Positions 54,156 through 64,000 of a stretch of DNA of 64,000 nucleotides are shown here, one piece after another. The translations under genes were made by a program, and so were the position numbers. Location: NCBI GenBank assembly GCA_013396995.1, contig VWZP01006030.1:310001-374000 (forward strand), written 5' to 3'. The number at the start of each line of letters is the position of its first letter. Position 1 is the first letter of the stretch. Source of the stretch: Dicaeum eximium (taxonomy: Eukaryota; Chordata; Aves; Passeriformes; Dicaeidae). Below the pieces are notes generated by a model that was not told the origin of the DNA, ran no database searches, and was given only the letters and a program-made list of their open reading frames with translations.

Positions 54156-57100
54156 ATGCTCTGTACAGCAAATACTGAAATGCTGGGGATACCATTCCTT
54201 GTTATATTTTCCAGAATACTGCCATGTTTTCCAATGTGGAGATAGGAGCTTTGGTGTTAAATGCTGTTAGACTTTGAGTGCATTATGGCATCAATCCAAG
54301 AAGGGCACAGTTGCTGTATTACAGTGGAAATACTTAGGGTTTGTCTGAATTTATAAACCGTTTCTTCCTTCTCTCTGTGCACATTTCTCCCAGACCACAG
54401 AGATGCAGTTTTCCAGCTCTCACTGTGCTCATTGTCTGTGCAAGGTTCAAATGCCAATTTTGGTACCAGTTTGATGACTGATGTCATTAATGTCATATTT
54501 GGATTATCAGATGTAGCTCTCACAGGTTTTCCTTGCTTGTCTGATTCTTGTGTTGTAGAAGCAGAACCAGTGGATGTGGCAGAATTAGTGGAATGACAGG
54601 GATTTGGGATCCAGTTATGATGTCTTGCTGTCCCTGCATGGGGTGGGACTGGGCAGTGCAGAGGATGTAAGGAATGGTGTCACCTCTGGCTGCCCATGGA
54701 TCTCCCCTCCATCAGGAGTTGCCTTTTGCTTCCATGACCCTCAGGTTTGGGACAGACCCCAGCTCCAGCCCCATTGTCTGATGTTAAGGATGCAAATCAG
54801 CAAGTTCTGCCTTCTGTGTCTGAGGGTTAATGACTGGAAAAATGCATTTCTGAGAGGGTTTAATCCAAATTATATGGGAAGGGGGTGCTGTGTGTGCTTG
54901 GTGCAGCACAGAATCTGTTTAATCCCATTTAGTGTTTCAGGTGCTTTGTCAGAGTCTTTTCTTTGAAGTGTTAATTTGAATGTAATTGCTTGGCCAAATC
55001 ACTACAGAAATGGGTTTGTGAGAATCTTTAGTTGCAAAGCAGGTGCAGTTCAAGGCTACCTCCTGTATTCCTTCATGGAAGAATTCATTGAAGTGAACCT
55101 CCCACCAAGCAGCCAAAATGCTCCCAGAGGGGCTGGATTTGTCCTGGTCTGTTCCCTGCTGGGAAGTGGCAGTGCCATACTGTGATCCTGGGTGGCTGCT
55201 CAGCCTTCCCTCTGTCTTCCAGAGGCATCCCTGTGTACTGAGAGGGTGCCAGACCTGGCACATCTGGCACATCTGCTTCTGGTCAGGGTCACTCCATAGC
55301 AGCAGCTCCCTCTGTGACCTGTCCCTTCACTTGAGTTTCTATACTGTTGTTTTCCAAATGGAAAATGTTTCTGTACTTTACCTGTTGGCCAGAAAATGTC
55401 AGGTTTTCTCTGCAAATGACATGAAGGTGCTTGAAATATATTTTGAGTCTGAGGCAAAAAATAGGTATTGGATTATTTTTTTAATGTATTTTTTAGGTAA
55501 GTTGACATGTGACTGTAAGAATGAAAATACTTTATTCCCTGCTCAGAAAATGATAAACTTCAAAATGTGGGGAAAAAACCCTAAACCAAAACACCAAAAA
55601 ACAACCCCAAACCTGAGTATGTTCATCTTGGGACTGTTCAGTGTCAGTTTTGTGCAAAGCCTTGGCCAAAACTCAACCTTGACATAAGTGCACGTGGACT
55701 GAGGGTACCTTAAGTGATCTGAAATGAAACTGTAGAAAACTGTGTTAATACATCAGATTTTGTTTACAATTATTCCAAACAAGCTTCCTCATCTCAGAAC
55801 AAACCACTCTGCTGACAGAAATACCTGTTGGAGCACAGTGTGCTGATGTGGTTTCATAGCAGTGTTAAAGTTAATTTTTATTTACAAGTAACTGGGCTTT
55901 CTGCTGTGGATTTTGGCCTGTCAGAGTGAGTTTCCTGGGATTCTGTGCTCCCTGCAATTTCCTTCCCTAATCTCTGCGTCTAGACACTAATGAAGCTCAT
56001 CCATGGCAGGAGGATTGCTTTTGTCCTGACTTTCTGGAACCCAGGTTTTGCAAGTGACTGAATGAACCATTATAAACCAGCTCATTAATAACTGAATGGG
56101 GTAAAACCCTGTAAGTTTGGTTCAGTTCTCAGTCATGATTTAACAAAGCCCCCCCAGAAGTGTGAAGTGCAGGGTAAATGGCTGCTTTGGAGAAGGTGTT
56201 TCACTACACTGTGCACTGCAGCTCGTGGGCACTGTTGCTGCCAGGGCTTGCCCTGTGCAGAGATGCTGAACAGCTCCTGTGTCATTGTGGGAGCAGAGCT
56301 TTGTGTTTTCCAGACAAGGCAGGAGCTCTGTGCTGGGTGCTGCTCATGCCCTGGAGCAGAGAAACACCCAACCCTTGGGGGAACCAGAGAGGAAGTGAGG
56401 GGAGACATTTCCTTGCAAAATTGCCAATTTAAGCACTTGTTAAGGTGGCAGTTTAATTCTTAGTTTTCCTCTTGGCTTCCCTGCAAGTGCCCCTCAAAAA
56501 TGCTCCACCCTGCAGCCTCTGCTGGCCCCATCCCAAAGGGGAAGGTTGGCAGGGAGCTCCCCAAGTCCATCTGTGGTGTTGGGGAGCTCTGCCTTGGCTG
56601 GGGCTGGGGCAGGGCTGCTGCTGGATCTGCAGGGACGAGAGGTTGGCAGAGTTAATTGTGGGACTTCTGCATGTGGCAGCACTACAGACCCACAGCACCA
56701 GCTGTGGCTGTGGCTGTTCCTTCCTCCCAGCTAAATATCCCCCAAAAAAGCAATTCCTTGGGATTTGTCCATGCCCTGCCTCAGCAGATCCATTGTAAAC
56801 CTCTCTGTGGCTGCTCTTCCACCAACCTCCCTGTGTGGTCTGAGAGCCTTGGCTGGCATGGCAGTTCTGTAGCAAAGGGAATAATCCTTCCCACAGGGTC
56901 CTCAGGAGTGCACAGGTTTTAGGTGTGTTTTTACCCCACATTTTGGATGTGCTGTTGAACCATGGGCTTTAATTTGTTGGTTTTTTTTCTTTCTTCCCTT
57001 CTTTAAGCACAACTAAACCACCTGCTGGAACAGCTGCTCTCTGCTCATCAGCAGGGATTGCAGATGCTGTCTGACCTGAGAGCAAGCCTAGCAGTTGTCC

Positions 57101-59242
57101 TCAAAATATAAATTTAAACTTTTCTGGTCATTTTATGGGGTTTTTTCGAGTGTGCTTGGCAAGCATGAATGGTGAACAGGACAGCAGGCAAGCTTGGGAG
57201 TCTCTAATCCCCTGGCTGGTGCTGTTTTGTCTTTGCTTTGTTTGGTTAGATTTCCTGTCAGAAAAAAAACCAAAATAATGTGGACTCTTTTCTGTATTTA
57301 TCAGCTTTTCCTGGTTTTAAAGCCATGAATAGAGGAAGCTTCAGTTGTGCCAGTTTTTGTGAAATTGCACATTTTTGCCTGACATGTACTTGATCAAAGC
57401 AGATCCTGTCTGGGCTTTATGGACACCCCAAAACCTCAGCTGCTGTGGGTGGATCAGACCTCTCATGTACCAGCATCACATGGAGTGTATTTTGTTTCTA
57501 GATTTCACCAAAGTTAGTTCTGCATCAACTGTGAGCTGCTCAACCCTCACTGTTTCATAGCACTGTTTCTATGCTATTAAAAAATAAGGATTTGACCTAA
57601 TTTTGTCATTCCTGATATATTTTCTTGTGAAACTTAATGACTGAGCCCTTCAATTGCTCATCTCATTTACAAATGACAACTTCATAATTGCATTTTAAAG
57701 AAAATAAGAGAAAAACCCCAACTAAACAAATAATCAAAAACCATTTAGAAGTAAGCTTTAGATTTATCTTGGAAAATCAAATTTTCCATGAGGTGCAATG
57801 AGGAATTACATCTGGCAAAGTTCTGTGCTATCCTGAAGAGTGTCACCACTTCCTTTCTTCCTTTCTGTAATTTGTTGGTAAAGTTTAGCAGATTTTCTAA
57901 ATCTGTGTGTCCCTTTCTGTGTGTGTACACAGGGGTGTGACAGGACAGGGGACAGTGTATAAGCTGGCTGTAAAAGATACAAAGGCAGTATTTGGCTGGA
58001 ATAGCAAGCACAATTTCCCTGGCTTTTGCAGTATTTTATTGTACAATCACAAAGATTTCAACATTTAGGGCAGTTGATAAGTAAAGATCCAGCCCTAAAT
58101 TTCTGTGCAGCAGAGTGGTTGACTTGATCTTGGGAGGACGAGATGGAAAACAGAATGTATTGATTAAAACTTTTTTTTTTTTGGCTTTAATTTTGGTACA
58201 TTGCAAAATTAACTAACTTTATCTGTTAAGGTTTTAATCTTTTGTTTTAATAGTTTCAAAACATTTTAAAAATTATTTTTTATAAAATAACTGAAAAAAA
58301 AAAGAACCAAAAAATCAATCCAAAAAGCTTCATATTGTAAATGTTCCCTCTAATCAAAATGTTTTTGTGACCATTTAAAGTTTGCTTTTTTTTTTTTTTG
58401 AGAGGAAAAGGAAAAAGATATGATGTTCAGGTTGTTCCAAGTGGTACTACATGTGTGTTGAGTAGTGTTGTGTGTGTGTTGCATCTCTGTGGAACTGTCT
58501 CGTGCTGGCAGTGTGGAAATGATTGGTGCTGGCTGGGGGAGAGTAGCACTTGTAATGCAAAGCCAGGCCAGAATTTCCCTCAGCTGACTCTGAAGGGCAT
58601 CCCTGGCCCTGTAGGGAACCTGTAGGGTTTCCCAGGGGGGTTGTGGCATCACTTGGCAGGGCTGGGGGTCACAGGGGCTGGAATGAATCCATCGCTTCTC
58701 TCGCTGCCCTGGGTGAGCACTTGTGTGATGCTGCGTGGCCACTTTAAAACTAAGCCTTAACTAAATGAGAAATGTGTCAGATTCCTCTCTCAGAGTATGC
58801 AAAAATACTGTTTAAGGACAGGAGGATGTTCCTGTAGAGCTTCAGTGTTAGTAAAGGCAGTCTCCTGAGGTGGGAAGTGAGGGACCCCTGGAGCTGTCTG
58901 CACTGTGACGCCTCTCTGGCCGCTGGCTGCTCGGGCAGCAGACCCCAAACAGGCTTTCCCAAATCCCAGCCTTTTGTTGTCCTTGTTGTCAGACATATTC
59001 TCCTCCCTCATTTGCCCTGCCAGCAAATCTCTGGTGGAAGGAGGATTGTGATTTAACACTTCAAATTTTACATCCCAAAAAAAGCCATTTTTGAATTCCG
59101 TGCTTGCTTCGGGTAGGTGCCATTGCTTCCACTTCTTATGACTGACATAGAATCCTTAAAACATTTTAAATCGAGGCAAAAAAAAAAAAAAAAGTGTTGG
59201 GGACCCAGCTTGCTTTTATTTTATTTTTTTTCCAATTTGGAT

Positions 59243-59250
59243 CTACCTCA
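59243..59250 (+). promoter_or_regulatory. AGO2: let-7 seed match, 8mer CTACCTCA
   Basis: It is the full 8mer complement of the let-7/miR-98 seed on the mRNA strand, in the distal 3'UTR. A 7mer of miR-124 type (GTGCCTT) lies at 59386-59392. Confidence 0.4.
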
Positions 59251-59518
59251 TGTAACCAGTTGGGTGCTAATGACTCAAATTGTCAAGGAGATTTGGCAAA
59301 GGCGACCAAACTGACCCCATCCACAGCCCAAACCCTTGGGTTTCTTGTTCCGAGACAACAATCTTGGATTTGAGTTCTATTCTTTGTGCCTTTGTGGTTT
59401 TTTTTTCCCCAGTGCACAACAATCAAAACTCATCTTCTTGATTAAAAACAGGAAATGGTTTTTAACCGCGCCACAAAAAACTGAATTTGAAAATATTTTT
59501 CGCTGTAGCAAGCTGTAA

Positions 59519-59710
59519 AATAAAGTATCACAGCTGACCTAGGCAAAGAGAAATACCCAATAAAGAAGGTTTTGGAAATGTTTAATCCTGACCCTCGATC
59601 TCTACATCTCTGTGTCTCTATATATGCACATAGCACATGATTTTGTGTGTGTGTGTGTATATATATAAATAGAAAATGAAGGGATACACGTGTAAGGGTG
59701 AGGGAATAAA
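59519..59710 (+). promoter_or_regulatory. AGO2: Cluster of three candidate poly(A) signals
   Basis: AATAAA occurs at 59519-59524, 59559-59564 and 59705-59710. GU-rich sequence from the TG repeat lies between the last two, so cleavage in this interval is plausible. Confidence 0.4.
59644..59669. repeat. (TG)n(TA)n microsatellite
   Basis: A short TG repeat runs into a TA repeat, in the distal 3'UTR. Confidence 0.85.
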
Positions 59711-60274
59711 ACATCATGAGCTTTCCATAGTTTTGTATGTAACAGTTTACAACTATGTGTAAGTTTTTTCTACTGTGTGAACCTTTTTTACTCAAAAAGA
59801 ATTCCTTTTCAGAAAGCTTTAAGTTGTGATACGCTATCATTTTTTGAAGTTTAAAAAATTTTTTAAAAACCCACTTTTTACCAGTACGTACTACAGAAGG
59901 GGAATCTTTGCTGTAAAATTGTATTTAGTTTAAATATTAAAAGGAAAAAAAAAAATCTATATATGGGATTGTAAAAGTGCTGACATTCCATCATGGCAGG
60001 ACTTCCAAGCTGATTCCTAAGGCTTTCTGTTGCAGAGAGACTCAAACAAAAGGAAAATGCCTCTGTTCAGTGTTTTTATAAAACTGCTCCATCATGTCTA
60101 GACTTAAGCTATATTTTCTAAAGCCTAATCATCCTTTAATATGCTGCAGATAAATGATCAGCATGGTTGCACTTTCTCAGTAATAATGTTTGCCCTGCAA
60201 TTGGCTCGTGATAAGGACTTTAGTTTTTTAACAAAACCAATCGTACTTTGGGCAGAAGGTAATATTTATATAGG

Positions 60275-60281
60275 TACCTCA
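60275..60281 (+). promoter_or_regulatory. AGO2: let-7 seed match, 7mer-A1 TACCTCA
   Basis: A second, weaker let-7-type site about 1 kb after the 8mer. Confidence 0.3.
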
Positions 60282-61017
60282 AGATTAAAAAAAAAAAAGC
60301 CTGAATATGCTGCATTTTGTTTCTTTAACATTTTTCATGTAGCATTTGTTTGCTTTTCTGGTTTTTTAGGAGATGACTTAGCTACCTGTTTGCTTTGGGG
60401 GACCCCAGGAGCGTTTTAGGCCGTTGTTTTCTCTGGATCTCACAGAATGTAGTATCCTGCCTTGGGATCCTGCAGGAGTTTGGGATGGGATGTGCCCTGC
60501 AGTGTGTACACACGGGGAGGGGGACCATGGAAATTCGCTTTATACACTTCAGGAAAAGGATACTATATTCCTAAAACAGACAATACATGTTCCTAATTCT
60601 TAATTATGGTTGGTGGGGTTTTTTTGGCTCGTTCTGCTTTCTTGACTCTTTTCTCAAATTCGAGTGTGGAAAGGGGCAGTTGATTAATGGGGGCACACAG
60701 TGACCAAACCTTCCCCACTGGTGGGTGTTTTGGGGGTGATTCCCCAAATCCATGGGTAAGAGCAGTGCCCCACGTTGGAGCAGGACCCTCCTGCTCTCTG
60801 CCTGCTCCCTACTGCAAATCCACCCTCTACTCCTTCATTTCCGAGTCAGTGAAAATCTAAAAATGTGCAGAGATGGGGAATTTTTGTTGAGAACTGTTGA
60901 AGGAAGCTTCAAAGGCTGTGAAATTGAGCATTTATTGTCATGTTTTTAAGCTTAGGTGGGTCCTTTTCCAAGTTTGTTTTACAGCTTGCAAGGTAAAATA
61001 GTTTGCACTACTTTTGC

Positions 61018-61023
61018 AATAAA
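61018..61023 (+). promoter_or_regulatory. AGO2: Candidate poly(A) signal AATAAA
   Basis: It lies about 210 bp before the last signal and could be an alternative distal site. Confidence 0.4.
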
Positions 61024-61231
61024 CTCATGAAAAAACCTAACAGGTTCTGTTCTGGTTTCTTACTGTATATATACAACTAATACTCAAGATTTAGCATAGT
61101 GTTTTTCACCTCAAAACATAAGACTTGTAACAAGCTCAGAATGCTGTAATTCCTGACAAAATAATGATGTGAATGATATTTTATAAAGTTATTTTGTATG
61201 GTGTTGATTTTGTTTTGCCTCATAGTATGTC

Positions 61232-61237
61232 AATAAA
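61232..61237 (+). promoter_or_regulatory. AGO2: Predicted distal AGO2 poly(A) signal AATAAA
   Basis: AATAAA is followed within about 40 bp by TG- and T-rich sequence (about 61264-61285), the usual cleavage context. No plausible later + strand signal was noticed before the composition changes. Confidence 0.6.
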
Positions 61238-61259
61238 ATTAAATTCTTCATCTTTACAA

Positions 61260-64000
61260 GATATTGTTTGATGTCTTTTTTTTTAATATTTGGCCATTTT
61301 CTGCAGTTACTTGTGTGCTGTGAGAATCTGCCAAAACCTCTGGTCCATTGCCCTCCCTTGCATTTCTCCCCTTGTTTGTGTTGGGATATTTCCCTGTGCT
61401 TCCACCTGCTCTGTGCCCAGCCAGAGACAATTTGTGCTGCTTCAACTGCTTATGAATTGTAATCCTGGAATTGTTTTTGGAAGATGAACATTTTGGAAAC
61501 CACATGCCTGAAATTCTTTTTTTTTTTCTTTCTGAGTGAAGAACTGATCAATTTTTAAATGAAGAAAATGTAGCACCTGGTGGTGACTTTAAAGCATCCG
61601 AGAGAATTGCAAGGATGCCAAGGAGCTTCCTTTGGGAGCCCAACCCTGCAAACACAGATTGGTTTACTCAGTACTATCAAACACTGTCAGAGCTGTCTCT
61701 TCCCTTTATTTTTACCCTTGTTTTTTAAAAGCCACTTTGAACTGGATGATGTTTTGCTCTGTGTCAGGCTCTTGGGGAAAACAAATAGCCCTTCACTGCT
61801 TTGATGGCAACAAGCCCTGGAGAGGGCCGTGGCAAATTTTGGCAGCTCTGAAGTTCCCATTGAGGACTGGCTGAATGAATCCAGAAGGGTGTGCACATTC
61901 TTCTGGGCTCAGGAATTCACAGAGTATCCTCATCATCCCACAGGAAACTTCTGAGTGATGAGATGTGGTGATTTATACTTAGTAACCACAGTTCCTTTGT
62001 CATTTTGGCAAGTTTAAGAAACTTCATTTTCTTTGAGCAGCAGTGGCTGGGGTGGGGAAGGGTGTCACAAACTGGTGTTGTAGGGGGTAAAAAAACCAGA
62101 AACATGTCAATAATAACAATAACAATAACAATACTAATAATAATATTCTGGAAAGTGCCCCTGGCCTGTGTTCCACTGCCTAAAATCCCACACCACCTTA
62201 AACAGCTCAAGATACTTGATCACTTTTGAGGAAGTTCCTGTTAAATGATGCAGTTTGGACAGAGGGAGAAAATAGGATTAAAAAGCTCAAGGGTGGAGGT
62301 GCAGACAGCAAGGTCACTGGGCAGCTGCTGTCATGGGCAAAACAGATGTGACAGGAGGGAAAATGATATCATTTACTGACAAATTAAGTGGAATTAGATG
62401 GTGAGAAACTAAGTCAAAAATTAAAACATCTTGCACCCCTTTGCCAGTCCCTTTTCCCCTTCCCTCCCTCCTCTCCCCAGGGTGCAGGGGTGGGGATGGG
62501 GCTGTGGTCAGGCCCTGCCAGGGCTGTTTGGGGATGTTCCTCTTTGCTTGTGACCCATCCATGGCTCAGGTATTTGCTTGTTACCCTCATCCCTGTTTCT
62601 GATAGAGAATCACTGTGCAATTTTCCCATAGTGGATTGTTTTTCCTTTCCCAAAAAACTGGCACCCCTTCCCCCCAAACAGCATTCCACACTCAGTTTTC
62701 CACAGATCTCCATGCACTTTTAATATTTTAATAATATTAAGAAAAAAGAAAAAACCCATAAATCAGCTCTTGGAACAATGGTTTAGTTCTGCCTTTACCC
62801 ACTTGGGAATTTCCCCAGGGATCCAGCCCCACTCAGCACTCACTGCAGCATTCCTGGTACAATACAATTTTCATTTATGGCAACTTCAGGAAAATTTTTT
62901 ACAGTGCAGCAGCATTTTTGATGTGGCTCAGTAGCTCTGCCAGTCCCTGATCCTACCTGCCTAAGCTCCATTTGGCTTTCCTAGAATATGATGGATTGTG
63001 GATTTGCTGGAGCCCCCTGCTGTGTTTTAAGAGAAGTTGAGTGTGGTTGTGCCTTCAACCCAAGAGAAGCTGTTCAGCTGTTCAGTTCTGGTAACTCTTT
63101 ACCATGCCCTCCAAATTAGGGTGTTGCTCGAGACAAATTCCTGGCTGATTTGCTGCCCAGCTTTTTTGGAGTGGGAGGTTTCTATAGCTGTTAACATTCC
63201 CGTGCTTACCTGGGGCATTTTTCACCCCTGGGGACAGATCTGGGTCACTTCTCTCTCTCAGACTGACCATGACACTCTGCAAACACTGCCACACTGACCA
63301 CATGTGTGATGGAACTGGAAAGAACTACAGCAAGTTTCTGTGTCCATTGTCAAGTTTTCATACAAAACATTTATTTTAAAAAGTTGCAAGTGAAGTTCTA
63401 CACAGGACGGTTGCCATTTCTGTAGTAAAAAAACCAAACCAAAACCAAATGAAAAATCCATCTCTGTCACTCACATGGTAAAGGAGCTGCTCTTTCTCAA
63501 GAACCCACAATTAAGAGACCTCAATGTGCATTTTGGCAAGAGAAACTGCAGAAGTGGAGTTCATTCAAGAAGAGGGTTCTGGATGCACACATTTACACAG
63601 TTTTCTACCCCGTTCACCACCACAGCTGCAGAACCACATTTGCTCTGGGGATGGATCTCCTCCTCTCCCAGGTGGGTGCCCACATGGCTGTTTTTACAGA
63701 CTTTTTCAATGGACTTGGTCCACTTTTGGAGCTCTTGAACTGAAAGCTGCCTGTAAGAAATTTTAAATTTGGGTAATGATTGTCTGACAAAGTCATTTCA
63801 AATCATCTGACCAAGCTCTGCTGTCAGGTTTGCACTGTCTTTTCCTACCCCGCCGTGTTTCTGAGGGAAGAATTCCATTCTCCAACGAGTATAAAGTTAA
63901 ATTTCTAAACTTCTTAAAGCAAAAGCAGATGGCTCAGTGTATAAATATATCCAGCATCTGGATTTAGTCAAAAAATAACATCCTTTAGACAACAGAAAAT
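61260..64000. other. Downstream flank, no gene identified
   Basis: No recognisable exon on either strand. In human, CHRAC1 lies here in convergent orientation. Possible minus-strand poly(A) signals occur at 61705-61710 and 63370-63375, so the segment could hold the 3'UTR of a minus-strand gene starting beyond the window. That is inference only. Confidence 0.4.
62107..62147. repeat. Imperfect AAT/AAC simple repeat
   Basis: AATAACAATAACAATAAC-type repeat passing into AATAATAAT. Confidence 0.8.

Larger units (their letters stand above)
49794..61255 (+). other. AGO2: AGO2 3'UTR, about 11.4 kb (predicted extent)
   Basis: No coding exon or recognised transposon follows the TGA until a canonical AATAAA near 61232 with a T-rich downstream element. 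A very long 3'UTR is known for mammalian AGO2, so this extent is plausible. Within it I see several candidate poly(A) signals, AU-rich pentamers near 50767-50783, one Pumilio-type motif, two let-7-type seed matches and a TG/TA microsatellite. The true ends are not proven by the sequence alone, and shorter isoforms are likely. Confidence 0.6.

Overview
This window is vertebrate nuclear DNA, most likely from a bird. It carries one protein-coding gene, AGO2 (Argonaute-2, the slicer of RNA interference), on the + strand. The bird call rests on the repeats: several CR1 LINE fragments with the typical avian 3' end, no SINEs or L1, and one CpG-rich solo LTR. It also rests on the protein, which appears almost identical to human AGO2. 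Nothing here is prokaryotic: there are no operons, CRISPR arrays or tRNA/rRNA genes.

Layout. 1-5.9 kb is upstream intergenic DNA with three CR1 fragments. A fourth CR1 copy (5945-6220) runs directly into the AGO2 CpG-island promoter/5'UTR region, which also holds an unbroken 147-bp homopyrimidine tract. Coding exon 1 (ATG at 6640) encodes ten residues. Intron 1 is 16.8 kb. Exons 2-19 lie between 23.5 and 49.8 kb, and the stop codon is TGA at 49791-49793. All 19 coding exons were joined by hand. Frames agree at every junction and give 2,592 nt including the stop, or 863 aa, against 859 aa in human AGO2. The slicer tetrad is intact (D601, E641, D673, H811, equal to human D597, E637, D669, H807). 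So are the MID 5'-phosphate pocket, the PAZ aromatic residues and the C-terminal phosphorylation cluster. Seventeen of the 18 introns are GT-AG; intron 8 is GC-AG.

The stop is followed by about 11.4 kb with no other gene visible. It is best read as the very long AGO2 3'UTR, ending near a canonical AATAAA at 61232, with earlier candidate poly(A) signals at 50497, 59519-59705 and 61018. The last 2.7 kb is downstream flank. In human the neighbour there, CHRAC1, is convergent; I saw no coding exon for it, only possible minus-strand poly(A) signals.

I found no new multi-gene system. The points most worth checking are: the CR1 3' end that has been absorbed into the AGO2 CpG island; the homopyrimidine mirror repeat just upstream of the start codon; the young antisense solo LTR in intron 4; the short GC-AG intron 8 that is open in frame and could be retained; and a 2-kb strand-asymmetric purine-rich segment in intron 1 that I could not identify.
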